A DNA stretch of 64,000 nt from contig BSBM01000186.1 of the NCBI GenBank assembly GCA_027924585.1, forward strand, positions 3,348,001 through 3,412,000. The letters run 5' to 3'. The DNA comes from Larix kaempferi. Its lineage: Eukaryota; Streptophyta; Pinopsida; Pinales; Pinaceae. This document shows, piece after piece, positions 43,500 through 54,610 of this stretch. The translations under genes were made by a program, and so were the position numbers. Every line of letters begins with the position of its first letter. Position 1 is the first letter of the stretch. The notes under the pieces are model-generated. The model worked only from the letters and a program-made list of their open reading frames with translations, had not been told where the DNA came from and did no database searches.

Positions 43500-44955
43500 C
43501 CATGATAGGAATGGCTACAACAAATGTCTCCATCACTTCTTCCTCAAAGTGTCGTAGATCTGAAGAACACCAAGCCTCTCTCTGAAGTACTTGAACTTAG
43601 CTCTGGCTAGTGGCATCGTCAATACATCTGCAATCTACTAATCCGTCGCAACATACAGAAGCTTCACTGCTCCTCTCTGCACCATATCCCTGATATAGTG
43701 ATATTTGATCTCTATGTGTTTCGACCTGTCGTTGAACACCAGGTTCTTAGACAACTTCACACAACTCTGGTTGTCACAAAATATACCAGTAGCCTCCAAC
43801 AGTACACCAAATAACTTAGACAGTAGCTTCAAAAGCCATATTGCCCCACAACTAGCTGAACAAGCTGCAACATACTCTGCTTTGGCTGTACTCAGTGCTA
43901 CACAAGACTGCTTCCTGCTAAACCAAGAGATCACACCGGATCCCATACTGAAGCAACACCCAGAAGTGCTCTTCCTATCTGCAGCACTGCCTGCCCAATC
44001 TGAATCAACATAACCCTGTAGGTTAAACTTTTGATTCGCATCATACTTGAGCCCATAATCAACTTACCCTTCAGGTACCTCAGAATATGCTTTACAGCAA
44101 CCAGGTGAACACTCTTTGGATCTGTCAGGAACTGGCTCAATGTATTCACCGAAAATCAAATATCTGGTCTTGTGTTCGTCAAGTACATCAAGGACCTAAT
44201 CATCTGACGATACATAGTGATATCAACTAGCTCAGATGAAGCATCACACAAAAGCTTCAGGTTTGATGCCATAGGTGTGGCTATGGCCTTGCAGTCCATC
44301 ATCCTGAACCTCTTCAGGATCTCTACTGCATACTTCCCTTGTCCAAGGAGGATCTGCACTCTTCCACACCTCCATACCTAGAAAATAGTGCATCATCCAC
44401 AAGTTCTTCATCTCAAACTTGACAGCAAGCTTCCGCTGCATGTCAGCAATCAATCTATCTTCACTTGTAATAAACAGGTCATCCATATACAAAAGTAGTA
44501 TCACTATATTTCCTTCCTCAACCTTGTAGTAAAGATTGGAATCTGCTTTACTCTTGGTAAAGGCCAAACTAGATAGAAAGATGTCTATCCTACCATACCA
44601 AGTTCTGCACATATATGACTCCCTGTCATGTGTCTCAGAACCAAGTGGTTGCTCCACATACACTTCTTCTTCAACTACAGCATTCAAGAAAGTTGTCTTG
44701 AAATCCATCTAGTGTATCTTCCATTTCATCACTGCAGCCAAAGCAAGTACAGATCTAATGGAAGTGTATCTGGCTACAGGAGTAAAAGTCTCTATGCTAC
44801 CACCTACAGCATGCTTGATCTTATAGATCCTCTTGGAAGTCACTACAGACTCCCCTTCAAGTCTTGGGACTGCATCCCAAACATCTTCATGATCAACTGG
44901 TACTCCTCGATCATGGAATTCTTCCCAGATCCTAGGAACTTCAATATATTCAATA
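43500..44955 (-). pseudogene. Copia RT-RNase H remnant with internal deletions
   Basis: Order on the minus strand: VWDAVPRLEG, SKRIYKIKHA, FTPVARYTSIRSVLALAAV, MDFKTTFLNA, a WYGRID block, an intact catalytic YMDDLFIT, MHYFLGMEVWK, then RNase H (SWFSRKQSCVALSTAKAEYVAA, CDNQSC, HIEIKYHYIRDMVQRG). Against the coding relative, the KYKARFVARGF...YEE segment (about 21 residues) and the LKKALYGLKQAPRA segment (about 15) are missing. Most in-frame stops are TAG where Gln is expected (44707, and two adjacent near 43635). Integrase, protease and gag are absent. Confidence 0.85.
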
Positions 44956-47862
44956 TTTTCAATAGATAACTTTGTTGTTGAACAAATGTTGTAGTCCTTC
45001 TTTTGTAGGTGATGGTATATGATCTTTCCTACACAATAAGTTAAATTGCATGATTAGAAAACATCTCATAGTTTTTAGAACAAATTCTTACACATAAATA
45101 AATATGTCATACAGTCATGCAATTATCTTAGCCAATGCTTCAATACAACATTTATCCATATCCCATAACTTTCTAGATGCCTTCCAATCTCTACTAGAAC
45201 ATTGTTAAAAGTGTGCACAACTCCCAACATGTCAGCAAAGAGGTTTCATTCTAGATAAGTAGCAATGGAATGTTGTACAGTGCCATAGGCCACTTACCCA
45301 TGTATATTAGTAGTATACTGTTCATCAATGCAACTATGCATAATACACAACCTAATTCTAGGAACATGAGTATATACATTATTGAATAGTATTATTTAAA
45401 CAATAAAATATGCAAGGAATGATAATTCAAATACTTATCTTTGTTTGTTTGTTGGGTTGACTCCTTCTCATTCTTTGCTTCTTTTCTGCAACTCCATTCT
45501 GATGTGGATTGTGAGAAGTGGTCAACTCCCTCTAAATATCTACATCCTTCCAGAAACTACTGAAGTGTGCTCCTTCTTGATCTTTGCTTCCTTGCAGGAA
45601 AAAACTGGAGTGTGCTCCCTCTTGATCTTTTCTTCCTTGTAGGAACAACTGGAGTGTGCTCCCTCTTGATCTTTGCTTCCTTGCAGGAAACAACTGGAGT
45701 GTGCTCCCTCTTGATCTTTGATTCCTTGCAAGAACAACTGGAGTGTGCTCCCTATTGATCTTTGCTTCCTGGATTACTTGTCCTTGAACTTATATCCATC
45801 ACTATGCATGCTTATTAGTATCATCATTTTGTTATCCTCGAGGTCTCATACATAATCACACATTCATTAGTATAATCTTAATACTATCAAACCACAATAA
45901 TCTTAAACATGTATAGTCATGATCATTTCAAACACAGATAATAAACATTAGTATTCAAGGTTTCAAGGAAGTCTTCTTTTACTCATGCATATTCTTATTT
46001 GATCATAAGACTCTTCTGGTTAGTTAAATCATCAATCAAGATAAGAGACATAAAATACATAAACCCTTGATTACTTACATTTCTAACTTTATGAATAAAC
46101 AAAACCAATCATACCAAGTATACTTATATAAGGGATCCTAACACAAGGTAGGATTCTAACTTGATATAGGAAAAACATACCTGGATTGGTATGTTAGCTA
46201 GTTATGTCTAACATACCCACATGATGTCTTCTTGTTCTCTTCAATGACTTGTGCTAGTAACCTGCATATCTCATAGGTTAACCATTATAGAACCAAGTTA
46301 TACATACCTCCCAAATAGATCTTCTAAGTGATCCATGACAATGGATGAATCTTTGTCCTCATGTCATCATGATCATATGTTCTTGAACTAGAACATGATT
46401 TGTCTTTCTTGGTGTACCTTTCATGTTAGCAGACAACATAAACCTCATACAACACCATAATGCATTAGTACAATCATAAGTGTCAACACCCTAATCAATG
46501 AATATCTTCTATCATGCATTCATAATTTTATTAAGGTGATACGACAAGTCTAAATTTAATCAAGATTGTACTAACTATAATAACATGAAGACAAACATAC
46601 CATAAAATTAACAAATCTTGAAACATACCTGGATGAGTCATACCTGTCGAGATTGCTTGTAATCTTCTTATGTAAGGCCTTAGCCTCATCTCCCTCTGAA
46701 ACATGAACTTCTTCACTTATGCAGGTGACAAATCCATTCTCTTCTAGGATTAACCCAATCCACTTGATTTGCAGGAACTGGATCTGGAGTTGGATTAGGG
46801 TTTGTCAGAGAAACCTTAAAAATTCAAACTTTCGAAAGGATAGAAACATGCACCTTGATGAACTGATCAAGCTAGTATACTCATAATTTGAAAACTGCAA
46901 AGTTTCACCCCTCAAATTTGGCTTTGAAACTTCCAGATTCACTGGACATGACCCCGAACTAGGGTTTGATAAAGCCCACCATTCTTCCCAATCAAAAGGT
47001 TCGATCCAAGGCTCTAAGCTTCTATTTTTCTGAGGAGCTTCCATCCATGGTCACAGATTTCAAAAGTTTCCATTTTTGTAGAAGCCCTAATTTTCCACTT
47101 TTCCGATCAAAGTCCTAAACTAGGGTCTGATCAAGCTCAACCTTTTGTCCAACCAAAAATTCTGATCTTCATCTCTAAATTTATATTTTGATGAGTAGCA
47201 TTCAGTTGTAGTCTCTGATTAAAAAAATTCCAACTTTCTCCAACACCCAAAATTCCGGAAGCCATGAATGAAGGTGTTCAAAAAATAATTCTGTTTTGAC
47301 AAAACTATGTACCTAATTGTTTCTGGTGTAACTCCAAACTTTTCGATCCATAGGGTCTGAAATTTTTTTTTTGTGATAGCCCGACCTGTCATCTTTCCAA
47401 CCCCATAGGTGTGACCTCAAATGGATTCCTTGAGAGAGAGTTATGCCAAGTGTCGCAATGCGATCTGTTTATGGGATAAAACAGGAGAGCAAACTTGTAC
47501 GGCTTGCCACATGTCACTAGTTCAGTTTCAGCCTCTAAAAAAGTTACCTGAGAAAGTAGAGTCCATGTCCTACTTGCCACTTTTTATGAAATTTCATTTG
47601 GAGCCTCCTATCCCAGGTTATGACCTTTTTTCCAAGGTCACCTGTTTATGACTGAGATGTGGAAGAGAGAATTAGAGGTTTTCCTTAGGACACAAGGTAC
47701 ATGAGGATCTTAGTTTCTCCCTATACGATCTTCAGACACTGAAACCTCACCGAACTTTATTTATAGAGAAAGTGCTACGATGACTGGTTTTTGCTATATC
47801 AATCCCTAGCTTCGCAATTGCAACAAGTGTCATACATGCCATACCATGCCTTCTTTCAGGCT
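44956..47862 (-). mobile_element. Long leader of the nested element
   Basis: Non-coding, homologous to 1-3187 and to both LARD leaders. It is joined directly to RT sequence at about 44960, where gag-PR-INT would be expected. Confidence 0.8.
45553..45775 (-). repeat. 45-46-bp tandem unit x 5
   Basis: Plus-strand unit GGAGTGTGCTCCCTCTTGAT + CTTTGCTTCCTTGCAGGAA. A shorter diverged version lies at about 520-690 in the first element. Confidence 0.85.
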
Positions 47863-47875
47863 AGCTCTGATACCA
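47863..47875 (-). promoter_or_regulatory. Primer-binding site of the nested element
   Basis: Minus strand TGGTATCAGAGCT next to the LTR. Confidence 0.88.
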
Positions 47876-48564
47876 TGTTAGTTTTTCAGAATTTACTTCA
47901 ATATGATCTAGGATATTAACTAAGAGAACAACATGTACAACATATCTACAGCATATCAATCATGAACACAATAATGCAAGCACACAATAGACACAGAGTT
48001 TACTTGGGGAAAACCATAAAGGTGAAAAACCCCAATAACTTCCTCAGAGATAGATACAACAATGATACAACCCGAGCATAAGAGATAGACATCTCCTAGA
48101 AGCAACTTCTCCTCCTCCACAAGTGCGCCACTCTCCCGAGAGTGTGAGAGAGAATAGAATGATCAAATAGAGTGCCTCCCGCACTCTATTTATACTTGAC
48201 TTGACTTGCCTAAGAACCTTTACTAGGTCGGCCTTAACTTAGCCACATAACATAATGCTGCCTGGGCCAGCCCCCAATAGGGTGGTCTAATAACCCTTTG
48301 ACCCACATGGCCGACCCCCAATAGGGTGGTCTAATAACCCTTCGACCCACATGAATTATACAAGGCCGACCCCAACAAGGTGGTCTAATAACCCATCAAG
48401 TATAAGTTACGACACTTACAATATAAATGATGACACTTCCGTATAGAGGAATAATAACATCTCTATAGTAATACAAACACTTCCGTATAGAGGAATAATA
48501 CCATCTCTATAGGAGTACAATGTACATATATGAAATACATTCCGAAGTTACATATACATCAACA
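47876..48564 (-). mobile_element. 5' LTR of the nested element (689 bp)
   Basis: It is 45 bp longer than the 3' LTR. The difference is a tandem copy of the GGCCGACCCCCAATAGGG...ACCCACAT segment near 48265-48351, which gives this LTR three copies of the motif instead of two. Confidence 0.87.
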
Positions 48565-49224
48565 GTGGCCATTATTCTTGGAGTTAAAATGAGTCCTTCT
48601 TCTTCTTCTGGTGTGAGTAGCCAGAGCTTGGTCATACTCCTTGAGAAGGGCTTCTTTATTGGCTACCCTAGCTTCTTCCTAAATGCAATCCTCCCATACC
48701 ACATCAAACTTCATACTTTCTTTCCTGGCACACATAGTTTGGATGAATGACTCCCAAGGTTTAGTGAGACCATTTAGAGCAGTCATGACTAGTTCATCTT
48801 CATCAAGGGTATCTCCAATGGCATCTAGTTGTTCCTTGAACTGGGAAACCCTTGAGAAATAATCTTGAATAGATTCTCCTTTATTCATCTTGGTGCTCTT
48901 CAATTGAGCTCTCAGATTCATCTTCCTATTGATTTTCTTTCCCTCATACATTCTGGAAAGGGCATCATACATTTCCTTTATGGTCGTCTTGGATGCCACT
49001 TGGGGAATCAAGTGGTCTTTGCTAGAATTAGCAATGATTCTCTTTTCCCTAATTAGGTCCTTCCTATACTTATCTTTGGCTTCATCTTCTTTAGGTTCTG
49101 CAACCTCATCTTTAATATATTGGACAAGATCATTCTCTTCAAGAATGAGACCAATTCTGTATTTCCATGTCCGGAAATTTTATATACGCTCTAGCTTGTC
49201 TTCAAGCTTAGTGCTTGGAGCCAT
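48565..49224 (-). pseudogene. Copia gag, N-terminal and capsid part
   Basis: Starts at the ATG at 49224-49222 (MAPSTKLEDKLERI). It carries a UBN2/gag-polypeptide region: FRTWKYRIGLIL, MYDALSRMYEG, NRKMNLRAQL, SIQDYFSRVSQFKEQL and ELVMTALNGLTKPWESFIQT. Breaks are a TAA near 49180 and a TAG near 48679, the latter where Gln is expected. The frame continues into 41404 beyond the nested insertion. The product would form the particle shell. Confidence 0.88.
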
Positions 49225-49650
49225 CTTATCTAGGGGTCAAAGAGATTGAAGTTTCTCAAGAGATAGAATAACACTTACCATGAGATGTGTTTGATTGAGT
49301 TGAAGGTTTTGGTGTGTTCTGCTTCTGGAAACTTCAACTTTTTTGCCTTCCAGATCTGCAACAAAATTTCTGGTTTTCTGGTGCACAGGTTCACAGCTTT
49401 TCTGGTTCACTGGTGCAGAGGTGCGCACCTTTTCTGGTTTTCTAGTCCAGAAGTCAAACTAGGGTTTGACAAAGCTCGAGGTTATACCAAACCAAAAATC
49501 TTGATCAAGGGCTCAAAACTTTGATTTTGAGGAGGGCTATCCAGCCATGCAATCAGAATCCAAAAATTCCAACTTTTGCAGAAACCCTAATTTTCATCGG
49601 AGGAGGAGAGAGAGATATTTTCACCTTGTGAAAGATATCCTATTAAGGCT
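49225..49650 (-). mobile_element. Leader of the coding copia
   Basis: Non-coding. It shares AATTTTTGGAATC-like and AGCCCTAATTTTC-like blocks with the longer leaders of the other sub-families, so those leaders are expanded versions of this one. Confidence 0.7.
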
Positions 49651-49663
49651 AGCTCTGATACCA
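49651..49663 (-). promoter_or_regulatory. Primer-binding site of the coding copia
   Basis: Minus strand TGGTATCAGAGCT next to the LTR. Confidence 0.9.
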
Positions 49664-50163
49664 TGTTAATTTTATACTAATTTGACTAGCAAGATCACTG
49701 AAAGAAACATAATCACAAGATAGACAAACATTTACCCTAGGAAACCCTCATGGGGTAGAAAACCCAACAAAGCTTTCCTCAAAATAGATGATCAACCAAA
49801 TACAAGATGTAGAAACCAAACAAGATCTCCTCCTCCTCCTATGCGCACCTCTCTCTCACTTGTGCGCTACCCCTAAGTGAGTGAATGAATGAGATAAGTG
49901 AGGAACATCCTCCTCTACTTATACTCATCTCCCGAATGACCTTTTACCCTAATGGGGCCGACCTCTCCCAGGAGAGTCTAATAACCTCCAAATAATAAAA
50001 TTAGGGCCGACCTCACATGGGAGATCTAATAAACCTATTTACCACATTCTCTCGGAGGAATAACCATATTTGGATATACAATAAGGTCACCACGGAGGAG
50101 TGTACCATCTCCAAAATAATAAAATACAAATATAATATTCTTGGAAGTTACAATATTTCAACA
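49664..50163 (-). mobile_element. 5' LTR of the coding copia (500 bp)
   Basis: TGTTAATTTTATAC...TTTCAACA, followed by target duplication TTAAC. It contains the doubled GGGCCGACCTC...GTCTAATAACC motif and CGGAGGA blocks. Confidence 0.9.
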
Positions 50164-50168
50164 TTAAC

Positions 50169-51055
50169 AAGCGTGAACGTGACAAGTTCGCTTGGAAATC
50201 TTTTCGTATTTCGAAAGCATGAAAAGAGCTTAAAGATAGACTTCGGGGGAGTACTTTTCCGTAGGATTTTAACGAGCCCAGAAAAGTGATAAACCGTAAA
50301 TCGGTAACTTATTCTCATGGTTTTAGAGCATGAGAAAGAATAAAGAGTAAGCTCATCATCATTAAATAATTACAATCTAAGGGATAAAAAATAACAACAA
50401 AAATACACAAGGGGTATTCATACCTGAGATGACCGTTCCAATGTGAGAATGGCACAAAACGAATAATTAAAAATTCCTGCACACTCGAAAGCTAAGTCAA
50501 ATAGTCAACTGGGTGTTCAAAAAATGATCCAAACTATAGCAAATGACCTAAAAGAATCAAATATTTGAAAAAGAATATTCCACTTGTTTATAAATAGAAA
50601 AAATGGGCCAAATATAGTTACCATTTTTCATTTGCCAACTTGGGGAGAAGAAATGTCATTTGGAGCCAAAAGTTCACTCATCGATTCTGGGAGCTACAAG
50701 CAACCATTTCACCAGCCGTTCGGAGCAGGTAACCCTAAACGTCATCCAACACATTTCTAGTGGTTTACAATTTTGAATTTAGTTCATTTTTGAGGTTTTT
50801 AGCTTGGTTTGTGAAAGGGCTATTGCGTCCTCAGGTCGTCCCAGGTCGCCTTTACGGGAACTGCGACGAACCCGAGTCATCACAAATCCCGCAAAGGTGG
50901 GTTGTGACGATGTCGCGCTGTAAGAATTGATGGGGTGTGATGGCAGAAATGTCCAAACCAACCATCAAACCTATCCCAAAAGATGAACTTTCACTGGTTG
51001 AAGTGAGTGCTAATGATGTTAAAATGCTCCTTATGGCAGTTTAGTAGCATCCAAC
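50169..51055 (-). mobile_element. Tat-like gypsy internal sequence right of the copia insertion
   Basis: No gene recognised. An ATG at 50940 opens a 35-codon frame (MAEMSKPTIKPIPKDELSLV) ending in TAG TAG just before the plus-strand ORF at 51056, and could be its true N-terminus. Confidence 0.4.
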
Positions 51056-52308
51056 ATGGTCTTAGAGTGGCGTGAACGAGAACATGAGGTAGATGACATA
51101 CAAGCTGCAAACGATCCACAATGTGTAACAACACTGAGGAACTGTGGTCTTCTAAAGTTCTTCCAGATCTAGGGCATGAGGGCCCAAATCCCCCTGCTGA
51201 CGCATATGCTTAGATGTTGGGATGTGGCTCAACAATATTTTATGATCGGTGAGCATGTACTTACCATAGATGTCGAGGACATCTACTTTTTGACTGGATT
51301 GTCCTGGAGGGGGGACAATGTGACTCTTATTGGATCACGGGGAAGTGATCAGAACATGGATGACATGATCCTACAACATTGTACTCCTCATACCCATGCT
51401 TGTAGTGGGAATATTCCCATTAAAGAGGTACGAGATCGTCCACTGCGTGCCATTTGATTTACCATTGTGAGGATAGCAGGGAGCCAAGCAGCTCACCTAG
51501 CTACTAGGTCCCAGATGCTATATGCAGAGGACTATATGTCTCCAAGATCTTCAACTGGTGCGATGGACTCCTTGCTAACATCCAAGCTCAGCTGACCAAG
51601 TGTCAGCGAGGGGAGCTCAAGCAGTTCAAACATGGGCCGATAGTTATCTCGTTTCGATCAGAGCCAGTTCCCCTCTTGCGTCCGTAGGCACCATTGGATG
51701 ACAGGGATCCTAATTATCCTCACATGGCTAGATGGATAGAGGTGATGGCCCGAAATGGTGGGGGGCCCATCGTTGGACATGGTACTGATTTCTTCACCTG
51801 GATAGAGGGCCAGTTGCTCATGGTATAGGATTACCCATACAATGGTACGGATTACAGGGATGACCCAGACTTGGCACTGCCCGAGGGAGCAACATGGGGA
51901 GGTATAGGTAAGAACAAATAACCCTTGTACTTTTTAGTTTTATGCATTTATGATTTTTTTTTTATATTGCTGACAAGTTAACAACATGTGTGTGCAAGTT
52001 TGGGCCCCGTGCGACCGGTAGGAGTTTCTCTTCTTGCGAGGAGAGGAGAGGGAGCATCCATGCCCCCAGCTGCTCATGCTGCCATCATGGAGATGGAGGA
52101 TGTTTACGAGAACTTAACTAGGTTGAACTCAGTTGTTCGTGAGCTGGCAGTGGATGATTTACCATGGCCCATGAAGAGGCATGCGGTTGGGGTGTCCATG
52201 CACTTCAACGCGTTGCTCCGTAGGGTGGTGAGGGCAGTGGACTGCTTCAAAGTTCAGCAGGAGAGAGCTGCTAGATCTAGGGGTGCACGGGCTAGGCGTC
52301 AGGCCTGA
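51056..52308 (+). pseudogene. Plant-mobile-domain-like ORF (aminotransferase-like), antisense in the gypsy
   Basis: Two parts on the plus strand. Exon-like part 1 (51056-51907) encodes LLTHMLRCWDVAQQYFMIGE, VLTIDVEDIYFLTGLSWRG, GGGPIVGHGTDFFTWIEGQ and similar. The pattern of a Trp-containing helix, then a T-[IL]-DVE-x2-[FL]-LTGL block, recalls the plant mobile domain (MAIN-like/transposon). It ends at a G/GTAAGAA donor-like site. Part 2 (about 51999-52308) is a helical Arg/Ala-rich tail after an AG. Internal stops are TAG (near 51174, 51687 and 51827) and TGA, with one frame change near 51560. The phase across the supposed intron is not settled. It lies antisense between the gypsy pol and 3' LTR. 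Confidence 0.55.
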
Positions 52309-52599
52309 TGTTGTTACTATGTATGTACTGAGGGATTAGAAGCCTCATATTTTGTACTAATGAAAGCTATGAGGCTTCAGATTTTGTAGAAACTCACTAA
52401 AATCCATCGTGCTTCAGATTTTGTACTAGCACTACTTTTTATGATTTATATATATACAGACATTTCCGGCAGTTTTATACATTATGTGTTTTAAATGGAT
52501 GAATGATGTGATCTTGTTTATATGCTTGCTTATATACAATGGATGATTTACATGTTATGAATGCTTTGAATTATGTGTGTGCGATGTACCAATCCAAAA
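52309..52599. other. Non-coding spacer
   Basis: AT-rich sequence with the CTTCAGATTTTGTA(G/C) word duplicated; no gene. Confidence 0.5.
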
Positions 52600-52990
52600 T
52601 GAAGTTGGCCATCGAATCAACAACTATGTTCATGTATCGTGCGGGTATTGAATAGATTCAAAGGACCTTCCCAGGAGATGGACTCATCTGAAGAGACGGA
52701 GTAGAGTGGGATCATGGATAGCGTAGATCCGATTGAGATGGGAAACCACTAGTTATGAATCCAAATGGATGACAATGTGGCTCATACCCAAGGAAAGAGC
52801 ATCAGTTAGGATTCCAATCATCGCCTCATACTCTACGGCGTTGTTGGTTGTGAATCCAAGACAATTTCCTCCTGAGCTAATGAGATCTCCTATTGGGGAA
52901 TAGAGTACCGAGGCTGCCAAAGCAAGGTTACGGGTATGTCGACTGGTGTCGTCCATGAATCTGTAGCAAGTTGCCATCTACACATGTAGA
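52600..52990 (-). pseudogene. Second RNase H domain, downstream of integrase
   Basis: The minus-strand product contains VLYSPIGDLISSGG, TTNNAVEYEAMIGILTDALSLGMSH and IHLDS. Past a stop it continues as LVVSHLNRIYAIHDPTLLRL. The NNxxEYEA block with the downstream LDS is the RNase H pattern of the additional (archaeal-type) domain of Tat gypsy elements. It begins about 120 bp after the integrase stop. Stops (TAA, TGA) break it, and its N-terminal strand with the first catalytic Asp is eroded. Confidence 0.7.
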
Positions 52991-53108
52991 AAAAACATGG
53001 GATAAGAAGCAAAAACAAGATCTAGACACACTAGAATAAATGCGTCACACCACAGAAAAAACACACACACCATGTACAGTATATACAAAATGACTACGCA
53101 TGAAAAGT

Positions 53109-54610
53109 TCAGGCATAGTACGTCTTCAGGTAAATCCTGTTGCGGGGTTCACCTAAAGATATTACGTCGTAATCCTTGAGCTCATAGGCTCCCTTTATTA
53201 AAAAACGTTTAACAATGTAAGGTCTATGCCACATGGACTCGAGCTTTCCTGCCCCTGGCTGTCGTGTTTTTGGTCATATGTAAGGACCAAATCACCCTCG
53301 TTAAAGATACGAGGTTCTACTGACTTGTCGTACTATGCTTTGATGTGTTTCTTGTGTGCCTCATTGACAAGAGTGGCATCTCGATGAGACTCATCAAGCT
53401 TCTATAGGTAAAGGAATAGTTCTTCCTTGGCAATAGTGTTAGGAAGAAGTTCAATGGCGAGTTGGAGGGATGAAATATCGCACTCAATCGATAGGACAAC
53501 CTCCAATCCATACACTAGTTGGAAGGGAGTAAATCTTGTGGCGGTCTTAACTGAAGTTCGGTAGGACCGTAATGCTGAAAAGAGCATATTATGCCAGTTG
53601 GACTTGTGCGTACCCACCATACGTTGGACCATAGTTTTCAAGACCTTGTTGATGGCCTCGACATGTCCATTGGACTGTGGGTAGTAGGGTGTTGAGTTTT
53701 TGTGGAAAAAACCCAATCTATGGCTCAATTATTCAACCATGTGGTTCTGAAAGTGAGAACCATGGTCGGTAACTACGGACTGAGGAACTCCAAACCACGT
53801 TATGACATGATTGAACATGAAGAGTGTGGTGGTCTTACCGTCGTTCATGTACATAGGAATTTCCTTGGCCTACTTTGTAAAGTAGTCCACAACTACGATG
53901 ATGTAACTATGCCCCCCGACCGAGGTAGGCTTATAATGCATGAAGTGAATGCCCCATTTAGCGAAGCGGCCAACGGCAATAACCAGGTGTAACGGGGTGG
54001 GATGGGTGCGCTTTTTGGTATGAAAATGTTGACATGGAGGACGTTTTTTTACGTCCTTGATACAATCTTTAAAGATAGATGGCCAATAATATCCTGTGTG
54101 AAGAATCTTCTGGGCTATAACCGTCCTAGAGAGATGATCGCCACAAGCCCTATCATGATAATCATTTAAGACGTGTTCAACCTCATAATGAGTCAGACAA
54201 CATCGAATAATAGAATCGATACCATGGCGGTACAAAGTATCGCTCATAATCAGATAATACTTCGAATGGTGGCGTATTCGAAGACGGTCGTCATAAGACA
54301 ATTGAGGGCTGAAACATTGGGTTTGAAGATATAAAGTGATATCTCCATACCACGGATCAGACATACTGATAAGAAACAATGACTCATCCGGAAAAGAGTC
54401 ATTGGGATCAGATTCTACATCGGTACGAGGAAGGTCAGAGATGAGCTCTGCAAACACCAAAGACTTTTTAGCCTTGGCCTTCTTGAAAAGAAGATCAAAT
54501 TCTTGCAGTATCATGATCCAGCATGAATACTTGCCCCCAAGCACCTGACGAGTCAGAATGTGATACATGGGGTTCGAATCAGCGATGATGGTGGTGGTGG
54601 TGCAGAGCAA
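53109..54610 (-). pseudogene. Gypsy integrase with zinc-binding N-terminus
   Basis: Read right to left. The end of the primary RNase H (about 54600) passes through a linker (LISDLPRTDVESDPND, SDPWYGDITLYLQTQ) to an HHCC-type region (HYEVEHVLNDYHDRACGDHL, CQHFHTKK). The core follows (DYFTK, TDHGSHFQNH, NSTPYYPQSNGHVEAINK) and then a C-terminal domain ending IYLKTYYA with a TGA at 53109-53111. Breaks are TAG after DYFTK near 53867, TAA near 53729, and others near 53400-53320. The three catalytic blocks D, D and E (GHVEAINK) are present. Confidence 0.87.

Larger units (their letters stand above)
41405..48564 (-). mobile_element. Nested defective copia-lineage element
   Basis: LTRs at 41405-42048 and 47876-48564, primer site 47863-47875 and polypurine tract 42049-42062. 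The target duplication is GTGAC / GTGGC (one mismatch). It has the long leader shared with the LARD array, no gag, protease or integrase, a short RT-RNase H remnant and a repeat-laden 3' region. It looks like an intermediate between a coding element and the LARD. Confidence 0.87.
36042..50163 (-). mobile_element. Coding copia element, minus strand, with a nested copia inside gag
   Basis: Flanked by a perfect five-base duplication, TTAAC at 36037-36041 and 50164-50168. From right to left it has a 500-bp 5' LTR, Met-tRNA primer site, leader, gag (split at 48565/41404 by another element), protease, integrase, RT, RNase H, a 1.5-kb repeat-laden non-coding 3' region and a truncated 3' LTR. Gag-pol order PR-INT-RT-RH is the copia order. 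Several inactivating changes show it is dead, but it is the nearest coding relative of the LARD array in this window. Confidence 0.88.
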
